Positions 7,690 to 16,563 of a stretch of DNA of 64,000 nt are shown here, piece by piece. Each line of letters begins with the position of its first letter. Positions within the stretch are counted from its first letter, which is position 1. Source of the DNA: Bog-473 sp036268485 (GTDB taxonomy: Bacteria > Actinomycetota > Acidimicrobiia > Acidimicrobiales > RAAP-2). The notes beneath the pieces are model-generated. The model did no database searches. It was not told the DNA's origin and saw only the letters and a list, made by a program, of their open reading frames with translations. A program made the translations under genes and the position numbers. Location of the stretch: assembly GCA_036268485.1 (NCBI GenBank), contig DATAUC010000054.1, positions 6,347 through 70,346 on the forward strand, given 5' to 3'.

Positions 7690-9273
7690 ATGTCCGACGA
7701 GGTTCCCCAGCTAACAGGCCGTCTGCGTACGGTAGCCATTGTGGCCGTCGGCCTGGTGGTCGTGGCCGGTGTGGTCCTCCGCTTCTTGACGCATTCGGGG
7801 TTGTGGCTGGACGAGGCGCTGACCGTGGACAGAGCCCGGCTCCCCATCAGCGCCATCGCCGGCTCGGTCCGGCACGACGGCGCGCCGCCCCTCTACTACT
7901 ACCTGTTGCATTTCTGGATGCGTCTCTTCGGGCAGTCGGATCTGGCCACCCGCTCCCTGTCCGGGGTGATCGGCGTCCTGACCCTTCCCGTGGCCTGGCT
8001 GGCCGGCAATCGCTACGGCGGCCGGACGGTGGCCTGGGTCACGCTGGTCCTGCTGGCCAGCGCACCCTTCGCCGTCTACTACTCCACCGAAGCCCGCATG
8101 TACGCGCTGGTCATCCTGCTGACTGGGTGCGGATTCCTGGCCCTGCACCGGGCCCTGGCCGCGCCCAAGCCGGGCAACCTGGTGGCGCTGGCCGTGGTGA
8201 CCGGTGCGCTGCTCTACACCCAGTACTGGGCCCTCTACCTGGTGGCCATGGCGGGCCTGTGGCTCTTGGGCCTGGCGTGGTGGTCCCACCACAAGGCGCC
8301 CGACGGAGAGGACTGGAAGCAGCCGGTGCCGGCCTTCCTGGCCGTCGTGGTCGGGTGCCTCACCTTCGTGCCGTGGATCCCCAGTTTCTTGTACCAGTCG
8401 GCCCACACCGGGACCCCCTGGGCCGCCCCGCCCAACTTCGCCGCCGTCATCAACGCCGTCACCGGGTTCACGGCCAACCAGGGTTCGTTGAGCTCGGTGG
8501 GGACCGACCAGGGCCGGTTGCTGGCGCTCGTCTACTTCGGCATGTTCGCCCTGGCCCTCTTCGGCATCGGCCGCACCCGGCGCATCATCGAGCTGGACCT
8601 CAAGACCCGGTCCGAAGCCCGGGGCCTGTCCTTCACCGTGGTGGGGACCCTGTTTGCCGCCATTGCCGGCGGCATCCTGACCACCAGCGCCTTTTCCCCC
8701 CGCTACGCCTCGGTGGTCTTCCTGCCCCTGCTCATGTTGGTGGCGCTGGGTACCACCACCCTGCTCGACCCGCGGGTGCGCTACTTCTTCGTGGCGGTGG
8801 CCGTGGTGGCCGGGATGATCGGCGCCTTCCAGAACATCAACACCCAGCGCACGCAGGCCACCAAGGTGGCGGCCGTCATCAACGTCCAGGCCAGGCCGGG
8901 CGACATCATCGCCTACTGCCCCGACCAGTTGGGGCCGTCGGTCTACCGGGTCACGGCGCACAACGCGCACTACAAGGAGACCACCTTCCCGCGCGGGACC
9001 GGCCCCGCCCTGGTCGATTGGGTCGACTACGCCAAGACGGTCCATCACGCCAGTCCCACCGCCTTTGCCGCCACCCTGGTGGCTGACGCCGGGACCACGC
9101 ATCACATCTGGCTGGCCTGGGATCCGGGCTACCAGACCTACGGCATCAAGTGCGACACGCTGGCCTCCGCCTTGTTGAACACACCGAAGCTGGGCGGCCG
9201 CAATTGGGTCACCAACAGTCCGAAGCACTACTACGAGCCCATGAACCTGACCGAGTTCGCGCCGGAGAAGTGA
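7690..9273 (+). CDS. GT-C membrane glycosyltransferase, family 39-like
   Basis: A 527-aa polytopic protein. The first extracytoplasmic loop carries LWLDEAL (D41-E42), the acidic pair used by ArnT/PMT-type GT-C enzymes, which transfer a sugar from a polyprenyl-phosphate donor on the outer face of the membrane. HDGAPPLYYYLLHFW and the following helices fit the family, and a soluble C-terminal part of about 110 aa follows the last helix. I chose the ATG at 7690 (MSDEVPQL); the frame is open upstream but that stretch belongs to the divergent promoter region. A TACCAT box ends 8 nt before this ATG. First gene of the envelope-glycan cluster. Confidence 0.82.
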   Translation: MSDEVPQLTGRLRTVAIVAVGLVVVAGVVLRFLTHSGLWLDEALTVDRARLPISAIAGSVRHDGAPPLYYYLLHFWMRLFGQSDLATRSLSGVIGVLTLPVAWLAGNRYGGRTVAWVTLVLLASAPFAVYYSTEARMYALVILLTGCGFLALHRALAAPKPGNLVALAVVTGALLYTQYWALYLVAMAGLWLLGLAWWSHHKAPDGEDWKQPVPAFLAVVVGCLTFVPWIPSFLYQSAHTGTPWAAPPNFAAVINAVTGFTANQGSLSSVGTDQGRLLALVYFGMFALALFGIGRTRRIIELDLKTRSEARGLSFTVVGTLFAAIAGGILTTSAFSPRYASVVFLPLLMLVALGTTTLLDPRVRYFFVAVAVVAGMIGAFQNINTQRTQATKVAAVINVQARPGDIIAYCPDQLGPSVYRVTAHNAHYKETTFPRGTGPALVDWVDYAKTVHHASPTAFAATLVADAGTTHHIWLAWDPGYQTYGIKCDTLASALLNTPKLGGRNWVTNSPKHYYEPMNLTEFAPEK

Positions 9274-10397
9274 GGCGGCTGCGCCAGCCCCTGCGAGAGG
9301 CCATCGTGCCCTTCCTGGTGGCTCGGGCCATCGTCTTGGGCGCCTTGAGCCTGGCCCACTTCATCGTCGACCGCGTGAATCCCGCCAACACCGCAGTGGC
9401 GGCCCGGGTCCATGAGGGGCTCCTGGGCTGGGATGCCGGCTACTACGAGACCATCGCCCGGGTGGGGTACGCCGCCCTGGGCCACCAGTCGCTCCGTTTC
9501 TTTCCGGCCGTGCCGCTGCTGACCCACGCGCTGGCCTGGCTCCCGGGGGTGGACGACGGGGCCGCACTCATCGTGGTCTCCAATCTGGCCGCCTTGGCCG
9601 CCACCATGTTGTTCTTCGTGCTGGTCCGGCGCGAGACGGGTGACCTACCCACGGCCTGGCGGGCCTTGTGGCTGCTCAGCCTGGCGCCGGCCGCCTTCGT
9701 GCTGGTCATGGGCTACGCCGAGTCGACCCTGCTGGCCCTCTCTATCGGCTGCTTCCTGGCCCTGCGGCCGGGCCGGGCCGGTGTGCGGCCGAATTTCTGG
9801 GTGGCCGCCCTCTGCGGGTTCCTGGCCGCCCTGACCCGGCCCGTCGGGGTGCTGTTGGCCCTGGCCGTGTTGTGCGAGCTGATCCGCTGGTGGACCCGGC
9901 TCGGGCGGGGCGAGCGGCTGGTGGGCCTGGGAGCCACCGGAGCCCCCCTGCTCGGCGTGTTGGCCTTCCTGGCCTGGGCCGATCACGTGGTGGGGGACCT
10001 GTGGGCGCCCTTGCGGGTCCAGCTTCAGACGGCGCACCACGGCGGGGTGTCGGACCCCTTCGTCACCCTGTTCCACGATGCCCGGGGCGTTCTCCACCAC
10101 CATGTCGGGACCGCCCTGCACGTGCCGTGGGTCCTGGTGGCGCTGGTCCTGCTCATCGTCTGCTGGCGCCGTCTCCCGGCCTGTTACACGGTCTTCGCGG
10201 CCGCCACCATGGCCCTGGCTGTGGCCGGTAGCAACCTGGATTCCTTCGAGCGCTACGCCCTCAGCGCCTTCCCGCTGACCATGGCCGCCGCCCTGCTCTG
10301 CCGGCGGGAGCGGGTGGAGCGGACCGTGCTGGTCCTGCTTCCGGCCGCCCTGGCCGGATACAGCCTCCTCGCCTTCCTAAACATCTCCGTGCCCTGA
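9270..10397 (+). CDS. PIG-V-like GT-C mannosyltransferase family membrane protein
   Basis: A 375-aa multi-spanning protein. LLGWDAGYYETIARVGY (W54-D55) is the loop-1 signature of PIG-V/GPI-mannosyltransferase-II-like GT-C proteins, followed by RFFPAVPLL and many hydrophobic helices. The GTG start at 9270 overlaps the previous stop (GTGA), so the two glycosyltransferases are translationally coupled. In actinobacteria such proteins use polyprenyl-phosphate-mannose or related donors on the outside of the membrane; donor and acceptor here are not determined. The earlier ATG at 9150 would overlap the upstream gene by 124 nt and is disfavoured. Confidence 0.78.
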   Translation: MRRLRQPLREAIVPFLVARAIVLGALSLAHFIVDRVNPANTAVAARVHEGLLGWDAGYYETIARVGYAALGHQSLRFFPAVPLLTHALAWLPGVDDGAALIVVSNLAALAATMLFFVLVRRETGDLPTAWRALWLLSLAPAAFVLVMGYAESTLLALSIGCFLALRPGRAGVRPNFWVAALCGFLAALTRPVGVLLALAVLCELIRWWTRLGRGERLVGLGATGAPLLGVLAFLAWADHVVGDLWAPLRVQLQTAHHGGVSDPFVTLFHDARGVLHHHVGTALHVPWVLVALVLLIVCWRRLPACYTVFAAATMALAVAGSNLDSFERYALSAFPLTMAAALLCRRERVERTVLVLLPAALAGYSLLAFLNISVP

Positions 10398-10405
10398 CGA
10401 CCCAG

Positions 10406-10411
10406 TATCCT
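10406..10411 (+). promoter_or_regulatory. candidate internal -10 box (TATCCT)
   Basis: TATCCT lies 45 nt before the oxidoreductase start, in the 58-bp gap that interrupts the run of overlapping genes. The same hexamer occurs as a likely -10 upstream of uvrA, the GT4 gene and the 452-aa membrane protein gene. No clear -35 is visible. Confidence 0.3.
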
Positions 10412-10455
10412 GCTGTGGCCCTGGCTGGGGGGCGGGCTACGAGCGAGAGGACAGG

Positions 10456-11934
10456 ATGGGCGAGGAAGCACCGGTAGTGATCGCAGGCGCGGGCCCGGGG
10501 GGACTGACTGCGGCCTATCAGTTGACCAAGCGGGGCCAGCACCCGGTAGTCCTGGAAGCCGACGCGGTGGTGGGCGGCATCAGCCGCACCGTGCTGCGCG
10601 ACGGTTGGCGCTTCGACCTGGGTGGTCACCGTTTCTTCACCAAGGTGCCCGAGGTGGAAGCCCTGTGGCACGAGATCCTGCCCGAGGGCGACTTCCTGTT
10701 GCGACCGCGCATGAGTCGCATCTTCTACAAGGGCAAGTACTACGACTACCCGCTCAAGGCCATGAACGCGCTACGCAACCTGGGGCTGTGGGAGGCCATT
10801 CTCTGCGGCTTCTCCTATGTCTGGGCCCGCATCCGTCCGCCCAAGGACGAGTCGAATTACGAGAACTGGTTGGTGGCCCGCTTCGGCTGGCGCCTCTACC
10901 GCACCTTCTTCAAGACCTACACCGAGCGCGTCTGGGGCGTACCGGTGGCCGACATGCCGTCGGACTGGGCGGCACAGCGGATCAAGAACCTGGATCTGCG
11001 CAAGGCCGTCATCAACGCCATCCTGCCCAAGCGCAATCAGACCGAGATCACCACGCTCATTGAGGAGTTCCAGTACCCGAAGTACGGCCCCGGCATGATG
11101 TGGGAAGTCTGCACGGAGAAGGTGCAGGCGGCCGGCGGAACGGTGTATCTCGAAGCGCGGGTCACCGGCATCAACGTGGCCGACGGCCGGGCCCAATCGG
11201 TGGCCTACACCCACAACGGCGTGGAGGTGGAGCAGGCGGCCTCGCACGTGATCTCCACCATGCCCATGCGCGAGCTGGTGCACACCATCCGGCCGGCGCC
11301 CCCGGCCGAGGTCCTGGCTGCGGCCGACGACCTGCACTACCGCGACTACCTGACCGTCGCCCTGGTGGTGCCCGAGTCGCGCAGCTTCCCCGACAACTGG
11401 ATCTACATCCATGCACCCGAAGTCAACGTGGGCCGCATACAGAACTACGGCAGCTGGTCGCCCTACCTGGTCAAGGACGGGCGCACCTGTCTCGGTCTGG
11501 AGTACTTCGTCTTCGAAGGTGACGAGATGTGGGAGATGGCCGACGACGATCTCATCGCCCTGGCTACCAAGGAGCTGGGCCAACTCGGCCTGGTCGAGCC
11601 GGGCGACGTGGAGTCGGGCTACGTGGTGCGGGTGCCCAAGGCCTATCCCTATTACGACTTCTCCTACAAGGCCAACGTGCAGGCCATCCGGGACTACCTC
11701 GAGGCCCACGCCCCCAACGTGCATCCCGTCGGGCGCAACGGCATGCACAAGTACAACAACCAGGACCACTCCATGTACACCGCCATGCTGACCGTGGACA
11801 ACATATTCGGCGGCACCAACGACATCTGGTCGGTCAACGTGGAGGAGGAGTACCACGAGACGAGTGGTGGGGGAACAGGCCGGGACGCCCCCATCCTGCC
11901 CAGGCGCCCGGCTTCAACCTCCAGCTCCTCCTAA
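10456..11934 (+). CDS. FAD-dependent amine-oxidase/UDP-galactopyranose-mutase-like oxidoreductase
   Basis: A 492-aa flavoprotein. VVIAGAGPGGLTAAYQL is the N-terminal dinucleotide-binding motif, and GGISRT with FDLGGHRFF matches the FAD-binding segments of protoporphyrinogen-oxidase/UGM-like enzymes. A C-terminal motif NQDHSMYTAML closes the flavin site in this group. Proteins of this type often sit in polysaccharide clusters and may modify nucleotide- or lipid-linked sugars. UDP-galactopyranose mutase itself is usually about 370-400 aa, so this is a relative rather than a clear Glf. A Shine-Dalgarno-like AGAGGACAGG precedes the ATG. The C-terminal Ser/Thr/Pro tail is probably disordered. Confidence 0.8.
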   Translation: MGEEAPVVIAGAGPGGLTAAYQLTKRGQHPVVLEADAVVGGISRTVLRDGWRFDLGGHRFFTKVPEVEALWHEILPEGDFLLRPRMSRIFYKGKYYDYPLKAMNALRNLGLWEAILCGFSYVWARIRPPKDESNYENWLVARFGWRLYRTFFKTYTERVWGVPVADMPSDWAAQRIKNLDLRKAVINAILPKRNQTEITTLIEEFQYPKYGPGMMWEVCTEKVQAAGGTVYLEARVTGINVADGRAQSVAYTHNGVEVEQAASHVISTMPMRELVHTIRPAPPAEVLAAADDLHYRDYLTVALVVPESRSFPDNWIYIHAPEVNVGRIQNYGSWSPYLVKDGRTCLGLEYFVFEGDEMWEMADDDLIALATKELGQLGLVEPGDVESGYVVRVPKAYPYYDFSYKANVQAIRDYLEAHAPNVHPVGRNGMHKYNNQDHSMYTAMLTVDNIFGGTNDIWSVNVEEEYHETSGGGTGRDAPILPRRPASTSSSS

Positions 11935-11937
11935 CGC

Positions 11938-13860
11938 GTGGACGCCCCTCGTCGGCGGACCCGGTCATTCGTCGTCCTGGCCGGTCTCTCCTATCTGGTC
12001 TTTGCCGTCATCTTGTGGTGGGGTGCCTGGTCGCAGGGAGCCAGCACACACACGTTGTGTGGCTGCGGCGACCCCGCGCTGTTCCTGTGGTTCTTCCAGT
12101 GGCCGGCCACGGCGGTGGCCCACCTGCACAACCCGCTGTACTCCACCGCGTTGTTCCACCCGGGCGGGGTGAACCTGCTGGCCCAGACCTCGGTGCTCGG
12201 GTTGAGCGTGCCGCTGATGCCGGTCACCTGGCTCTTCGGCCCGGTGGCCTCACTCAACGTGGCGTCGACCCTGGCCCCCACCCTCAGCGCCTTCGCCGCC
12301 TTCATGGTCCTGCGGCGCCGGGTGCGCTGGATGCCGGCCGCCTACCTCGGCGGGTTGCTCTACGGCTTCTCGCCCTCGGTGTTGACCAGCTTGCAGTTCT
12401 CGCATCTCATGACGGCGGCCATCATGCTGCTGCCGCTGATCCTGGCCACCCTGGACGAGATCCTGGTGCGCCAACAGCACAGTCCCGTCAAAGCCGGCCT
12501 GCTGCTCGGGCTCCTGCTCTTCTTCCAGTTCTTCTTGAGTTCGGAAATGCTGGCCGTGGTGGCCGTGCTCTTCGTGGTGTGTATCGCCGCCCTGCTGCTC
12601 CACGGGGTGGTGGCGGACCGCGCCCGTCTGCGACTGATCGTGCCGCACGCCGCGCGCGGGTTGGTGGTGTCCGGCGTGGTCGGCGCTGTGCTGCTGATCT
12701 ACCCGGTGTGGTTCGCCCTGCTGGGTCCGGCCCACCTCTCGGGGCTGATCTGGCCCAACATCGGCTCCATCGGCGGCTACGACGGGGCCAGCTTCATCAG
12801 TGCCAATCTCATCCACCACGTCAACCTGTACACCGCCATCGGCGGCTACGAAGGCAGTCAGTTGCCGTCGTCCGCCTATCTGGGCTGGGGCTTGTTGGGG
12901 GTGGCGCTGGCGGGACTGTTCCTATTCATCCGCGACCGCCGTCTCTGGTTCTACGCCTTCCTCCTGGCCGTGTGCGTGGGCTGTTCATGGGGAACGCGCC
13001 CGGGCGAGTTGGTGCCCGAGCGCCTCTTCCATCAGATACCGGTCATTGAGAACGTCATTGAGCAGCGCTTCATGATCATCGGCTTCCTGGCCGCCGCCTT
13101 CCTCTTGGCCATGATCGTGGATCACATCCGTTGGCGCGTCCCCGCGCTCTGGAAAAAAGCCGGGAGGTGGTCCGGACTCTTGGGAGCCGGGGCCGCCTTG
13201 GGCGTGGCCGCCGTGGCCTTGGTCCCTATCGGCGCCACCTTCGCCTCCTCCATGCCCTTCGTCATGCGGCCCGTGACGCTGCCCCGCTGGTATGTCAGCG
13301 TGGCGCCCCACCTCCCACCCGACCGTGTGCTGCTCAACTACCCGGCACCGTTCTCGGGAATTCAGGTGGCCATGGCCTGGCAGGCCGTTGACGCCATGCA
13401 CTTCAGCCAGGCCGGGGGCGGGGGACCGCAGGGCGTGAGCTACCGAGCCGGCGCGGCCGAGCCCGGCTTCAAGGCGCTGGAGGACCTGGCCTTTGGCATC
13501 ACCATTCCCCAACCCACCGGGACACGCGCGGAGTCGGCGGCGGTGCGGCGGGCCATCTCGGTCTGGAAGGTCAACACCGTGGTCATCGCACCAGAGAAGG
13601 GAACCGGCCTCACCCTCCAAGGCCACGACCCCACCTATGCCGCCGCCTTCATGACGGCGGTGCTGGGCCGGCTACCTCGCATTCAGGCCGGCGCCTGGGT
13701 CTGGGACAACGTGTCGGTCGACCGGGCCGGGGACCCGCCACCGCTGCGGGTGGCTCCGACGCTCATCGCCCGCTGCGTCAAGGCGGACGAGAAGGTGGTC
13801 GCTGCACAGGTGGCCACCTTGCGGGTGGCCCGGTGCATGAAGGCGTCCGCCCACCGATGA
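11938..13860 (+). CDS. polytopic membrane glycosyltransferase-like protein (GT-C superfamily candidate)
   Basis: A 640-aa protein with about ten or more hydrophobic helices in the first 430 residues and a soluble C-terminal domain of about 200 aa. The first loop has CGCGDPALFLWFFQWP, and YSTALFHPGGVNLLAQTS follows; this acidic-loop arrangement fits actinobacterial GT-C-like proteins, but I cannot name the family. The GTG start lies 3 bp after the oxidoreductase stop. The C-terminal domain (MHFSQAGGGGPQG region) has no recognisable motif. It is coupled to the next small gene by an ATGA overlap. Confidence 0.68.
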   Translation: MDAPRRRTRSFVVLAGLSYLVFAVILWWGAWSQGASTHTLCGCGDPALFLWFFQWPATAVAHLHNPLYSTALFHPGGVNLLAQTSVLGLSVPLMPVTWLFGPVASLNVASTLAPTLSAFAAFMVLRRRVRWMPAAYLGGLLYGFSPSVLTSLQFSHLMTAAIMLLPLILATLDEILVRQQHSPVKAGLLLGLLLFFQFFLSSEMLAVVAVLFVVCIAALLLHGVVADRARLRLIVPHAARGLVVSGVVGAVLLIYPVWFALLGPAHLSGLIWPNIGSIGGYDGASFISANLIHHVNLYTAIGGYEGSQLPSSAYLGWGLLGVALAGLFLFIRDRRLWFYAFLLAVCVGCSWGTRPGELVPERLFHQIPVIENVIEQRFMIIGFLAAAFLLAMIVDHIRWRVPALWKKAGRWSGLLGAGAALGVAAVALVPIGATFASSMPFVMRPVTLPRWYVSVAPHLPPDRVLLNYPAPFSGIQVAMAWQAVDAMHFSQAGGGGPQGVSYRAGAAEPGFKALEDLAFGITIPQPTGTRAESAAVRRAISVWKVNTVVIAPEKGTGLTLQGHDPTYAAAFMTAVLGRLPRIQAGAWVWDNVSVDRAGDPPPLRVAPTLIARCVKADEKVVAAQVATLRVARCMKASAHR

Positions 13861-14267
13861 AGCCGTGGCTGAGAGCGGCCGTCGCCGCGGTGGTCGGGCT
13901 GCTGGCGATCGTCGGCATCGCCCTGACGGCGGTGCACGCGGCGCGCTCGGAATCACATCTGGCCACGCCCGCCCTGGTGCACAGCGCCACCCAGAGCGAC
14001 GCCTACTTCGAGTGCCTCAGCACGCAGGCCCACTCCCTGGTGAGCGCGCACGACATCGTCTATCTACCCAAGCCGACGCTGGCCAACTGGGTCACGCTGA
14101 CCAAGGTCATCGGTGGCTGGGTGCGCCTCACCCTGCGCCCGGCTTCGAGCACCGTGGCGCTGGCCCTCCTGCACAGCACCCGGGGAGCCACCTGCCAGGG
14201 CGACTACCTGGTGACCATTCGCCGCCAATCCGGTGGTCGCGCCCTCATCTCCCGGGGCCGCTCGTGA
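13857..14267 (+). CDS. small single-pass membrane-anchored protein of unknown function
   Basis: A 136-aa protein with one N-terminal hydrophobic segment (about residues 5-28, preceded by K and R) and an extracytoplasmic domain containing two cysteines in the segments ECLSTQA and GATCQGDY, which could pair. I recognise no family. Start ATG at 13857 overlaps the previous stop, and its own stop is overlapped by the next GTG, so it is locked between two membrane proteins and may be an accessory subunit. An in-frame ATG 24 nt upstream is less likely. Confidence 0.6.
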   Translation: MKPWLRAAVAAVVGLLAIVGIALTAVHAARSESHLATPALVHSATQSDAYFECLSTQAHSLVSAHDIVYLPKPTLANWVTLTKVIGGWVRLTLRPASSTVALALLHSTRGATCQGDYLVTIRRQSGGRALISRGRS

Positions 14268-15700
14268 GCACGACGGGCGCCGTGGTGCTCACCCTCTTGG
14301 TCTTGGCCGCGTCCGGGGTGGTGCCGGTGCTGTTGGCCGTCGGGCCGCGCCTGGTGGCGCTGCCCCTGCTTCCGCTGGCCGGCGCGCTGTGCTGCGGGGT
14401 GGCGGCGGTCAGCGAGATCGCCCTCTTCGGGTCGCTGCTGCTGTGGTTCGTCCTCTGGGCGGTGGGCGCCTTCGTGGTCAGCGCAGTCGTGCTCGTCACG
14501 CATCCGGCCCTGCGCCAACGACGTCGGCGCCAACTCGCCGCACTACGCCACGGCGTGCGCCCGCTGCTCGTCATCGGCGGTGTGGCCGTGGTGGCGGCCA
14601 CCGTGCCCATGCTGTGGTCGCTCAAGGTGCCGAGCGTCGGCTTCGACACCAGGGCCATCTGGATGCTCCACGCCCGCTGGCTCAGTCACGGGCATACATT
14701 CGCCCTGGCCGCCATCCGCAACCGCTTCCTGGTGGTGTCGCACCCCGGGTACCCGCCGCTGGTGAGCTCGGTCATGGCGTTCGCCTGGCGCCTCACCGGT
14801 ACCAGTTCGGCGCGGGTGGGTGTCGTCATGGTGGCCCTGGTCAATGCCTGCGCGCTGTTCGTGGCCGGGTGGGGCATCATCGAGGTGGCCCGGCGTGGCG
14901 CGGTGCGGCTCCATGCCGGCCAGCGCGGGCAGCAGCTGGTCCTGGCGGCCGGCGTGTTGGTGGCTGCGCTGACCGTCCTGGTGGCCGGTGGGGTGGTCGG
15001 ACTCTTCGCCACCAACGGTTACGCCGACGTGCTCTGGTCCTTCACCGCCGTGGCCGCCGTGGTGTTCGGATTGGTGCTGCCGCCGACGCCGTCCAATCTG
15101 GCGGTGACCGCGCTCCTGCTCGGGGTGACCGGGCTGACCAAGGTCGAAGGCATCGCGGTGGCCGGTGTCTTCGTGATCCTGATCGCCGTGCGCGTGGTGG
15201 TGCGCCGTCAGGGGCGCCCCTGGGTTCCCATAGCGGGGGCTGCCGCGGCCATCGTGGCGCTCCTGGTCTGGCCGCTGCTGACCATCATCGCCGGCGTGCC
15301 CTCGGACCCCAGCATCAGCGGGCAACGCGACGGGTCGTTGAGCAGCCGGGCCCACAGCACGATCAGCGCCATGTGGCCCCATCTGCACGTGGTGGTGCTG
15401 GCCCTGGTCTGCTCGGTGCTGGGCGGTCTCTTCCTGCGTGCGGTGCGCGGCCGGCTGGGCCTGGCCAACGACCTGTGGCCCTGGGTCGCCCTCATCGGTG
15501 CCACCGCCGTGCTGGCCGGGGCCTACGTCTTCGGGCCCGGCAACGTGGAGCTGTGGTTGGCCACCTCGGTCAACCGCACCACGATATTCGAGGCGCTCCT
15601 GGCCTGGTGGATCGTCGCCCTGTGGGCGCTGTCTGGGGTAGCCGGTGCTTCACTGCTCGAGCGGGCCCAGGTACCTACCCGCAAACCGGCGGCCCCATGA
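14264..15700 (+). CDS. polytopic membrane protein, GT-C-like
   Basis: A 478-aa protein with about eleven hydrophobic segments. After two helices there is FDTRAIWMLHARWLSHG, an Asp-containing loop reminiscent of GT-C enzymes that act on polyprenyl-linked sugars, then HPGYPPLVSS. LTKVEGIAVAG is another segment often seen in such proteins. The frame is open 399 nt upstream, but the GTG at 14264 gives the 4-nt overlap that characterises this operon. No soluble domain. It is the fourth polytopic transferase-like protein in the cluster, so a multi-sugar repeat unit or sequential decoration is plausible. Confidence 0.65.
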   Translation: MSTTGAVVLTLLVLAASGVVPVLLAVGPRLVALPLLPLAGALCCGVAAVSEIALFGSLLLWFVLWAVGAFVVSAVVLVTHPALRQRRRRQLAALRHGVRPLLVIGGVAVVAATVPMLWSLKVPSVGFDTRAIWMLHARWLSHGHTFALAAIRNRFLVVSHPGYPPLVSSVMAFAWRLTGTSSARVGVVMVALVNACALFVAGWGIIEVARRGAVRLHAGQRGQQLVLAAGVLVAALTVLVAGGVVGLFATNGYADVLWSFTAVAAVVFGLVLPPTPSNLAVTALLLGVTGLTKVEGIAVAGVFVILIAVRVVVRRQGRPWVPIAGAAAAIVALLVWPLLTIIAGVPSDPSISGQRDGSLSSRAHSTISAMWPHLHVVVLALVCSVLGGLFLRAVRGRLGLANDLWPWVALIGATAVLAGAYVFGPGNVELWLATSVNRTTIFEALLAWWIVALWALSGVAGASLLERAQVPTRKPAAP

Positions 15701-16563
15701 GATGGGTGCGCACTCTGGCGGCCGTGGCCGCGCTGTGCACGGTGTTGGCGGGCAGCGGGGGAGCGGGTGCCGCCACGGCACCCGGGCTGAGCCGGGCCGA
15801 GCATGCCGCGCTGGCCAAGAAGGGTGCCTTCGGGGCGCACCCGGTGCGCCTGTTGCTCCTCGGCGACTCCATCGCGCTCACCATCGGGTTCGGCCTTTCG
15901 GTCGATTCCCAGTCGTCGTACGGCGTGAGCATCTCGAACCACTCGACGTTGGGCTGCGACCTCGACCCGACGGTTTCGATCATCACCTCGGGCCAGGTCG
16001 GCCCGGCCACGCCCGGGTGCGTGCTCTGGCGCGCGCTGTGGCCTTTCCTCACCGCGTACGTGCACCCGCAGGTGGTGGCACTCGGTCTGGGTCGTTGGGA
16101 GATTTCGGACCACTTCTTCGACGGCCAGTGGGTCCACATCGGCCAGCCGGTCTGGGATGCGCATCTCACCGATGATCTGCTCGGGGCCGTCAAGATCTTT
16201 CAGACCTTCCACGCCAAGGTGATCCTCTTCACGATGCCGTACATCGACCCCAGCGATCGCCAGGCCAACGGGCAACCCTTCCCGGAGAACACGGACCAGC
16301 GCGTCAACGCCTACAACGCGTTGGTCGAGCGGGTCGCCGCCCACGACCCGGGTGAGATCACCGCCGTCGATGTGAACCACCTCTTGGATCCCAAGAACGT
16401 CTATACATCGAGGGTGGACGGCGTGGCGACGAGGTGGACGGACGGCATCCACATCTCCCGGGCCGGCGGAGTGTTCCTGCGCTCGGGCATCCTGCCCATC
16501 GTTGACCGGCTGGCCCTGCAGGTCGACAGGTCCTGGGCCAAGGCACACAAGAAACCCTCGTGA
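15697..16563 (+). CDS. secreted SGNH/GDSL-type hydrolase or O-acyl-transfer domain protein
   Basis: A 288-aa protein with an N-terminal signal (MRWVRTLAAVAALCTVLAGS). Block I is LLLGDSIALT (S58) and the catalytic Asp-x-x-His block is DGIH (D249, H252), a full SGNH arrangement. The sequence resembles the periplasmic SGNH domains attached to OafA-type membrane acyltransferases, but here it is free-standing. It may add or remove acyl groups on the exported polysaccharide made by the neighbouring genes. ATGA overlap with the upstream membrane-protein gene and GTGA overlap with the flippase gene. Confidence 0.8.
   Translation: MRWVRTLAAVAALCTVLAGSGGAGAATAPGLSRAEHAALAKKGAFGAHPVRLLLLGDSIALTIGFGLSVDSQSSYGVSISNHSTLGCDLDPTVSIITSGQVGPATPGCVLWRALWPFLTAYVHPQVVALGLGRWEISDHFFDGQWVHIGQPVWDAHLTDDLLGAVKIFQTFHAKVILFTMPYIDPSDRQANGQPFPENTDQRVNAYNALVERVAAHDPGEITAVDVNHLLDPKNVYTSRVDGVATRWTDGIHISRAGGVFLRSGILPIVDRLALQVDRSWAKAHKKPS

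Noticed and set aside
7711..9228. 505-codon minus-strand frame over the first glycosyltransferase gene
   Set aside because: His/Gly/Gln-rich shadow translation with no start signal; the plus strand encodes a clear GT-C protein.
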